Part shown: piece by piece, positions 59,036 to 64,000 of the stretch | How the letters are laid out: every line of letters starts with the position of its first letter | How positions within the stretch are numbered: position 1 is the first letter of the stretch | Assembly (NCBI GenBank): GCA_035604135.1 | Contig: DATNJB010000085.1 | Span: 1 to 64,000, forward strand | Length of the DNA: 64,000 nt | Origin: Poindextera sp035604135 | GTDB lineage: Bacteria > Pseudomonadota > Alphaproteobacteria > Caulobacterales > Caulobacteraceae | Direction: 5' to 3' | The notes under the pieces: model-generated | Told to the model about the DNA's origin: nothing | Databases searched by the model: none | What the model saw: the letters and a program-made list of their open reading frames with translations, nothing else | Made by a program: the position numbers and the translations under genes

Positions 59036-60441
59036 TGGCCGATCCCTTCGACTTGGTGGTGATCGGCTCCGGGCCGGGCGGTTACGTCGCGGCGATCCGG
59101 GCAAGCCAGCTCGGCATGAAGACGGCGATCGTCGAGCGTGAGGCGCTGGGCGGGGTGTGCCTGAACTGGGGCTGCATCCCGACCAAGGCGCTGCTCAAAT
59201 CCGGCGAGCTCTACGAGACTCTCGGCCATCTGGGGGACTACGGCCTTTCGGCCAAGGACCGCGGCTATGACTTCGCCTCGGTCATCGAACGCTCGCGCAA
59301 GGTCGCCAAGCAGCTCTCCGCCGGCGTCGCGTTCTTGATGCGCAAGCACAAGATCGAGGTCGTCGACGGGGCCGCGCGGCTGGAGAAAGGTGGCGCGGTC
59401 CCCAAAGTCGTTGTCGCGCTCAAGGACGGCAAGTCGAGGGTGCTCGAGGCCAAGGCGGTGATCCTCGCCACCGGGGCGCGGGCGCGCACCATCCCGGCGC
59501 TCGGCCTTGAGCCCGACGGGGAGCGCATCTGGACCTACCGCGAGGCGATGGTCCCGAAAGCCGCGCCAAAGTCCCTGGTGGTGATCGGCTCCGGCGCCAT
59601 CGGAATCGAATTCGCCAGTTTTTACAGGGCGCTGGGCGCTGATGTTACCGTTGTGGAGGCGCTCGACCGCATCCTGCCGGTCGAGGACGAGGAGGTGTCT
59701 ACAGCCGCCCGCAAGGCATTCGAGCGGCGCGGGCTCAAATTCCACGTCGCGGCGAGCGTCTCCAAGCTAGCGAAGACAAGGACCGGCGTCTCCGTTGCTT
59801 TCGAGGTAGGCGGCAAGGCGCAGACGATCGACGCCGACGCCGCGATCGTCGCCGTCGGCATCGCCGGCAATGTCGAGGATCTGGGGCTCGAAACGCTGGG
59901 CGTGACGGTCCAGCGCGGCCACGTTGTCGTCGACGCGGACGGTGCGACAAACGTCGCTGGCCTCTATGCGATCGGCGACGTGGTCGGCCCGCCCTGGCTG
60001 GCGCACAAGGCGAGCCACGAGGGCGTGTACTGCGTGGAGCACATCGCCGGCCTCGCCCCGGACAACCTTGCCGCGCCGATCCCCGGCTGCACCTATTCCG
60101 ACCCGCAGATCGCCTCGGTTGGCCTGACCGAAGCCCAGGCGGCGGCGGGCGGGCGCGACGTCAAGGTTGGCCGTTTCCCGTTCCGCGCCAACGGCAAGTC
60201 CATCGCCGCCGGCGAGACAGAGGGGTTCGTCAAGGCTGTGTTCGACGCCAAGACCGGGGCTCTGATTGGCGCGCACATGATCGGCGCCGAGGTCACCGAG
60301 ATGATCCAGGGGTTTGCGCTCGCGATGACGCTGGAAGCCACCGAAGCGGAGCTGATCGCCACCGTCTTCCCGCATCCGACCATGAGCGAAGCCATGCATG
60401 AGGCGGCGCTGGACGCCTTCGGGCGCGTCCTGCACATCTGA
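59035..60441 (+). CDS. lpdA: dihydrolipoyl dehydrogenase (E3)
   Basis: A 468-residue FAD flavoprotein disulfide oxidoreductase that reoxidises lipoyl groups of the PDH complex with NAD+. FAD loop VVIGSGPGGYVAAIRA, redox disulfide Cys42-Cys47 in GGVCLNWGCIPTKALLKS, NAD loop VVIGSGAIGIEFASFY and the catalytic His/Glu region FPHPTMSEAMHEAALDAFGR at the C-terminus. It has no lipoyl domain of its own. Overlaps the peroxidase stop. Confidence 0.97.
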   Translation: MADPFDLVVIGSGPGGYVAAIRASQLGMKTAIVEREALGGVCLNWGCIPTKALLKSGELYETLGHLGDYGLSAKDRGYDFASVIERSRKVAKQLSAGVAFLMRKHKIEVVDGAARLEKGGAVPKVVVALKDGKSRVLEAKAVILATGARARTIPALGLEPDGERIWTYREAMVPKAAPKSLVVIGSGAIGIEFASFYRALGADVTVVEALDRILPVEDEEVSTAARKAFERRGLKFHVAASVSKLAKTRTGVSVAFEVGGKAQTIDADAAIVAVGIAGNVEDLGLETLGVTVQRGHVVVDADGATNVAGLYAIGDVVGPPWLAHKASHEGVYCVEHIAGLAPDNLAAPIPGCTYSDPQIASVGLTEAQAAAGGRDVKVGRFPFRANGKSIAAGETEGFVKAVFDAKTGALIGAHMIGAEVTEMIQGFALAMTLEATEAELIATVFPHPTMSEAMHEAALDAFGRVLHI

Positions 60442-60448
60442 CGCCGCG

Positions 60449-60991
60449 ATGGCCCGGCTGATCCTGATCCGTCACTGCGAATCCAGCGGGCAGGCGCCGG
60501 ACGCGCCGTTGACCGATGCGGGAAGCCGCGCCGCGCAGGTCCTCGCCGATCGGCTGACCTTGCTCGCCCCGGACGCCGTCTATTCGAGCCCCTACCGGCG
60601 CGCGCGAAGCACTGTTGCGCCGTTCGCCGAGCGGGCGGGGCTCCCCATCGTGGAGGACTCTCGCCTGCATGAGCGGATCTTGGCCGCCACGCCGCTGGAC
60701 GACTGGTTGGAGCACATCCGCCGCTCCTACGCGGACGTCGACCATCGCGCCGGCGCGGGCGGGGAGACGCTACGCGAGGTCGAGGCTCGCGGCAGCGCGG
60801 CCCTGGCCGTCATCGCCGCCGCCGGGCACGCCCTGCCGCTCGCCGTCAGCCACGGCAACCTTATCTCCGCCATCCTGCGCGCCGCTGATCCATCCTTTGG
60901 GTTCGAAGGCTGGCGTGCGCTGAGGAACCCCGATCTGTTCGAGATCACCATGCGCGATGGGCGGCCGGTCTCGTTCGTGCGGATTGAGTAG
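60449..60991 (+). CDS. histidine phosphatase family protein
   Basis: A 180-residue phosphoglycerate-mutase-like phosphatase. The catalytic motif is LIRHCES (Arg8, His9), with YSSPYRRARSTVAPFAE near residue 48 supplying the second Arg and AVSHGNLISAIL near residue 131 the second His. ATG 60449, seven bases after lpdA; upstream residues of the longer open frame are shadow. The substrate is unknown. Confidence 0.88.
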   Translation: MARLILIRHCESSGQAPDAPLTDAGSRAAQVLADRLTLLAPDAVYSSPYRRARSTVAPFAERAGLPIVEDSRLHERILAATPLDDWLEHIRRSYADVDHRAGAGGETLREVEARGSAALAVIAAAGHALPLAVSHGNLISAILRAADPSFGFEGWRALRNPDLFEITMRDGRPVSFVRIE

Positions 60992-60997
60992 GCGCAG

Positions 60998-61918
60998 TCA
61001 GAAGGCGCGGCTCAGCACCACCTTGAGCAGCTCACGCGCGATGAGCTGGTCGCCGTTGTTGTGGATGTAGAGCGGGAACTCGACGTCGCCGTACAGTTTC
61101 CAAGCTCCCCTCGTCACCTGAACGCCGGGCGAGAGTAGAATTCGGTTGTAGCCGCTATTGCCGGTGTTGGCGTTGACGCCGCTGTCCCGGTTGCGCGTCG
61201 AGGCGACCACCTGCAACAGCGGCGCGATGACGGTCTTGCCGTCGTCGACAGACAAGCCGTTGTAGGTGACGCCCGCCGCGCCATCGAGCTCCTGGCCAGG
61301 CCGATACCCGCCCTGCGCCGCGACCGGAACATCCCAGAGCACATGGGCGAAGTAGCCCCAGTCGCCAGCTCTCCCGATCGTTCCGGTATGATAGCCGCCG
61401 ATGAGCAAATTCGTGCTGCCCGTGCCGATCGACGTGTCGCGGTCGAAGTTGGGGTAGCGCCAATCGCCGGTCGGCAGCTTCACGCCGAAGATCAAGCCGG
61501 TGGACATGTCCTTCGACAGGCCGGTGTAGACCCCCATCAGCCGGATATCGCCGAGCGCGGCGTGGTTGAAGGTGTCGACCGCGGTTCCCGCGTCGTTCTC
61601 AGTGCGGAACGTGCGGTCCCAGACCGGAACCTGCACGATCACGCCCCAGTTGGCGTTGAACGTGTAGGTCACGCCTGCGGTGAAGAAGTTGGTCCTGATC
61701 TCCTTGTCGGAGTTGGCGGAAGCCGGCGCTGCCTTGGTGCTCGCCCAGTTCTGGTTCTGGTCCATGTAGTTGTATTCGAAGAAGACCTCGCCGCCGCCCA
61801 TCGGCGGCAGCATCTGGTCGCCGCCGACGTCGAAGACGTCGCAGCCGCAGGCGCAGGCGAGCGCGCTCGCCGGCAGCAAAAGGGCCGCCGCAAAGGCGGT
61901 TGTGAGTAAGACTTTCAT
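60998..61918 (-). CDS. outer-membrane beta-barrel protein with Cys-rich N-terminus
   Basis: A 306-residue precursor. Signal peptide about residues 1-21 (MKVLLTTAFAAALLLPASALA), then CACGCDVFDVGG and a mature part of alternating aromatic strands (GGEVFFEYNYMDQNQNW, WKLYGDVEFPLYIHNNGDQL) ending in a phenylalanine, as in outer-membrane barrels. The CACGC cluster right after the cleavage site suggests metal binding. The DUF2946-like gene lies upstream on the same strand, which supports a metal-related job; no transporter is proven. Confidence 0.75.
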   Translation of the reverse strand: MKVLLTTAFAAALLLPASALACACGCDVFDVGGDQMLPPMGGGEVFFEYNYMDQNQNWASTKAAPASANSDKEIRTNFFTAGVTYTFNANWGVIVQVPVWDRTFRTENDAGTAVDTFNHAALGDIRLMGVYTGLSKDMSTGLIFGVKLPTGDWRYPNFDRDTSIGTGSTNLLIGGYHTGTIGRAGDWGYFAHVLWDVPVAAQGGYRPGQELDGAAGVTYNGLSVDDGKTVIAPLLQVVASTRNRDSGVNANTGNSGYNRILLSPGVQVTRGAWKLYGDVEFPLYIHNNGDQLIARELLKVVLSRAF

Positions 61919-61990
61919 ACTTCGTCCGTTGATTCGAGGTCGCGCGCATGGGCGCGGGCGGGCGCGAGCGCGCGGGCGCTCAGCGAAGGG

Positions 61991-62386
61991 TCAGATGAGG
62001 TGGGTCGGCGGCGCCTGGGACGGCGGCGGCGGCGCGGCGAGGCCGTGGCCGGGGGTGACGGCGGAGAACCTCGCCGCCGGCGCGGCGAAGCTTTCGAAGC
62101 GGACGGGCGCGACGCCGAGCGGTGCTGAGGCAACCGGCGTCGCGCCATGGCCGGCGAACGGGCACATCGGCGCGGGCTTGCCTTTCGGCGCCGGGGCCGG
62201 CGCGCCGCGCGGATCGACTTGCGCCAGAAACGGCCCGTGGCCAGTGCAGATGACGATCGCTGGCCCGGCCGCCGCCGACGCGACCATGAAGCCGGGGGGA
62301 ACCGCGAGCTGGAAGATCAGGGCGATGAGGGCGAGCGCGCTCAGCGCAGCTCTTCCTTCGCCATGCCTGGAGCCAGCCCGCGCCAT
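61991..62386 (-). CDS. DUF2946-like protein
   Basis: A 131-residue protein with an N-terminal hydrophobic segment (ALSALALIALIFQLAVPPGF) and the DUF2946 pattern of a short cysteine-containing core, VICTGHGPFLAQVDPRG, and CPFAGHGATP, then a Pro/Ala-rich tail. Members often sit by copper-resistance genes and may be periplasmic or membrane bound. ATG 62386 has an excellent GAGGAGG ribosome-binding site eight bases upstream. It may share a transcript with the barrel gene 72 bases downstream. Confidence 0.7.
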   Translation of the reverse strand: MARAGSRHGEGRAALSALALIALIFQLAVPPGFMVASAAAGPAIVICTGHGPFLAQVDPRGAPAPAPKGKPAPMCPFAGHGATPVASAPLGVAPVRFESFAAPAARFSAVTPGHGLAAPPPPSQAPPTHLI

Positions 62387-62448
62387 TTGCGCCTCCTCTA
62401 CCAGGAGTCGACGAACGGAGCGCCCGATTTGTTCCCGGTGACGCGCGT

Positions 62449-64000
62449 TCAGGCCGCCTTGGCTTCGCTCTCGGCGATGCGCTGGATGGCGACGTAGTCG
62501 GTCTTGCCCGTGCCCAGCACGGGCACCTCGGGCGCGCGGACGATGCGACTCGGAACCAGCAGCTCGGGGGCGCCGATCTCGCGCGCGTGGGCGATCAGCG
62601 TCGTCATCTGCGCATCGAGGCGGTCAGTGACCAGCACGAGCTTTTCGCCCTTGCGCGCGTCCGGCACGGCGATGACGGCGTGGCGCGCGCCGGGCCAGGT
62701 GCCGGACGCCAGGTTCTCGGCCGCGGTCAGCGACACCATTTCGCCGGCGATCTTGGCGAAGCGTTTGACCCGTCCATGGATGCGGATCCAACCGTCCTCG
62801 TCGATGGTGACGATGTCGCCGGTGTCGTGCCAGCCGTCCTTCGGCGGCATCAGCGCGCCGTGCTCGTCGAGGTAGCCCGACATGACGTTCGGTCCGCGAA
62901 CGAACAGCTGGCCGCCCTCGGCGATGCCCTCGACGGGGTCGATCCGCGTTTCCATGCCCGGCACGAGGTCGCCGACGGTGCCCCGCCGGTTGTCCTCAGG
63001 CCGGTTGACGGCGATTACCGGCGCAGCCTCGGTCGCGCCATAGCCCTCCACCAGCGGCACACCCCCGAAGCGGCTCGCGATCAGGTCGTGGGTCTCCTCG
63101 CGCACCCGCTCCGCGCCGCAGACGACGAACTTGAGCCCTGACAAGTCGCCGGGCTCGGCCTGCCGCGCGTACTGGTTCACGAAGGTGTCGGTGGCGAGAA
63201 GGATCGAAGCCTTGGTGTCGCGCACCAGCGGCGGGATCTGCTTCACATGCAGCGGCGAAGGGTATTGGAACGCCCTCATGCCGGTCAGGATCGGCAGCAG
63301 CACGCCGCCGGTCAGGCCGAAGCAGTGGAAGATAGGCAGCGGGTTGAACATCACCCAGTCCGGGTCGAGTGCGATGTGAGCGGCGATCTGCTCGACGTTG
63401 GCGACCAGGTTGCCCTGGCTCAGCACCACCCCCTTCGGCGCGCCGAAACTACCGGAGGTGAAAAGGATGACGCCCGGGTCTGACGGGCTCGCCGGGGCGC
63501 GGAAGGTGCGCGGCATGGCGCCCGCCAAAGCGGCGAACGCGCGGTCGACCAGGCCGACCGTTGCGCGCACGTCCTCGAGATAGGTGATCGCGTGGTCGGC
63601 GGAGAGCGCGTCGATCACGTCGTCGAGCTTGGCCTGGTCGACGAAGCGATGGGCGGTGAGGATGCGCTTGACCCCGGCGGCGGCGCAGGCCGCCTTCAGA
63701 TTGCGGATGCCGGCCGTGAAGTTGAGCATCACCGGGATGCGCCCGAAGGCATAGAGAGCAAAGAGCGTGACCACGCCGGCCGAGCTCGACGGCAGCATGA
63801 CGCCCACCCGCTCGCCCTTGTCGGTCATGGCCGCGATCTTGCGCCCAAGCGCGAAAGCGGCGCGGATCAGGTCGGTGTAGGTGAGGGGATTGCGCTCCTG
63901 GTCCTCAAGGATCGGCTTCTTGCGGCCATGGGCGTCGCGCGCATCGACAAGCGCGTCGAACACCGCCCGGTTTCCGGCCTTGGGGTCGTAGGCGCGCGGC
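62449..64000 (-). CDS. AMP-binding (acyl-ACP synthetase) half of an Aas-like protein, partial
   Basis: The minus-strand frame stays open to the window end; only the C-terminal part is present (at least 504 residues from a GTG at 63963). It begins FDALVDARDAHGRKKPILED and continues with LFTSGSFGAPKGVVLSQGN, GYGATEAAPVIAVNRPED, HDTGDIVTIDEDGWIRIHGR and the C-terminal GTGKTDYVAIQRI. This is the layout of the adenylating half of the bifunctional Aas protein (2-acylglycerophosphoethanolamine acyltransferase/acyl-ACP synthetase), whose acyltransferase half would lie beyond the window. A stand-alone ligase is the alternative. Confidence 0.8.
   Translation of the reverse strand, partial: PRAYDPKAGNRAVFDALVDARDAHGRKKPILEDQERNPLTYTDLIRAAFALGRKIAAMTDKGERVGVMLPSSSAGVVTLFALYAFGRIPVMLNFTAGIRNLKAACAAAGVKRILTAHRFVDQAKLDDVIDALSADHAITYLEDVRATVGLVDRAFAALAGAMPRTFRAPASPSDPGVILFTSGSFGAPKGVVLSQGNLVANVEQIAAHIALDPDWVMFNPLPIFHCFGLTGGVLLPILTGMRAFQYPSPLHVKQIPPLVRDTKASILLATDTFVNQYARQAEPGDLSGLKFVVCGAERVREETHDLIASRFGGVPLVEGYGATEAAPVIAVNRPEDNRRGTVGDLVPGMETRIDPVEGIAEGGQLFVRGPNVMSGYLDEHGALMPPKDGWHDTGDIVTIDEDGWIRIHGRVKRFAKIAGEMVSLTAAENLASGTWPGARHAVIAVPDARKGEKLVLVTDRLDAQMTTLIAHAREIGAPELLVPSRIVRAPEVPVLGTGKTDYVAIQRIAESEAKAA

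Overview
The window is a high-GC chromosomal segment from an alphaproteobacterium, most likely of the order Caulobacterales (Caulobacter/Phenylobacterium-like). The reasons are the complete 14-gene nuo operon followed by birA-coaX-rnj, a PdhB with its own lipoyl domain, lpxD-free ATGA/TTGA-coupled gene chains, and above all a clear PopA homologue (39872-41197): a degenerate GGDEF protein whose Asp55 and Arg357 fall at the positions I recall for Caulobacter crescentus PopA. The genus is inference.

Layout. 1-1706: a tRNA-Asp gene with a decayed integrase remnant at its 3' side, an XRE-type regulator and a truncated partner gene, the scar of an old integrated element. 1830-17423: nuoABCDEFGHIJKLMN, encoding proton-pumping NADH dehydrogenase, interrupted by two extra small membrane-protein genes (after nuoE and after nuoF). 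17434-20648: birA, coaX and rnj (RNase J). 20738-35408: acyl-CoA ligases, two transport/export units (MFS, LolCD), a PLP decarboxylase, methylmalonyl-CoA epimerase, an RNA methyltransferase, GFA and nitrobindin-like proteins, a frameshifted DsbA-family isomerase and recG. 35471-39225: sdhE and mfd. 39306-46044: popA with a membrane partner, a CaiB-type CoA transferase, a BrkB-type membrane protein, a TusA-like protein and an MFS transporter. 46061-51280: an orphan ABC transporter and the GDP-fucose pair gmd-fcl. 51320-60991: MmcQ-like protein, a Cys-rich secreted peptide, rpmF, eno, ftsB, and the pyruvate dehydrogenase cluster pdhA-pdhB-(GFA-GFA)-pdhC-gpx-lpdA. 60998-64000: an outer-membrane protein, a DUF2946-like protein and the C-terminal part of an Aas-like acyl-ACP synthetase cut by the window end.

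The core genes connect central carbon flow (eno, PDH) to respiration (Complex I, SdhE), with DNA repair (recG, mfd) and cell-cycle control (popA, ftsB) around them.

The most unusual signal is non-coding: five long inverted repeats in intergenic gaps between 12.2 and 33.4 kb, each with a different sequence but the same design. Both arms are built from tandem units of about 9 nt with the skeleton NN-C-R-C-N-R-A-R, usually starting ACCRC at the outer ends. One copy sits nested inside a second palindromic element within the nuo operon; one has arms that differ by exactly two 9-nt units. A separate GC-rich palindromic element has been absorbed in frame into the interdomain linker of PdhB, with a smaller hairpin in the matching linker of PdhC. 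No CRISPR array, rRNA, complete transposase or complete prophage was found, and no gene-free stretch exceeds 250 nt.
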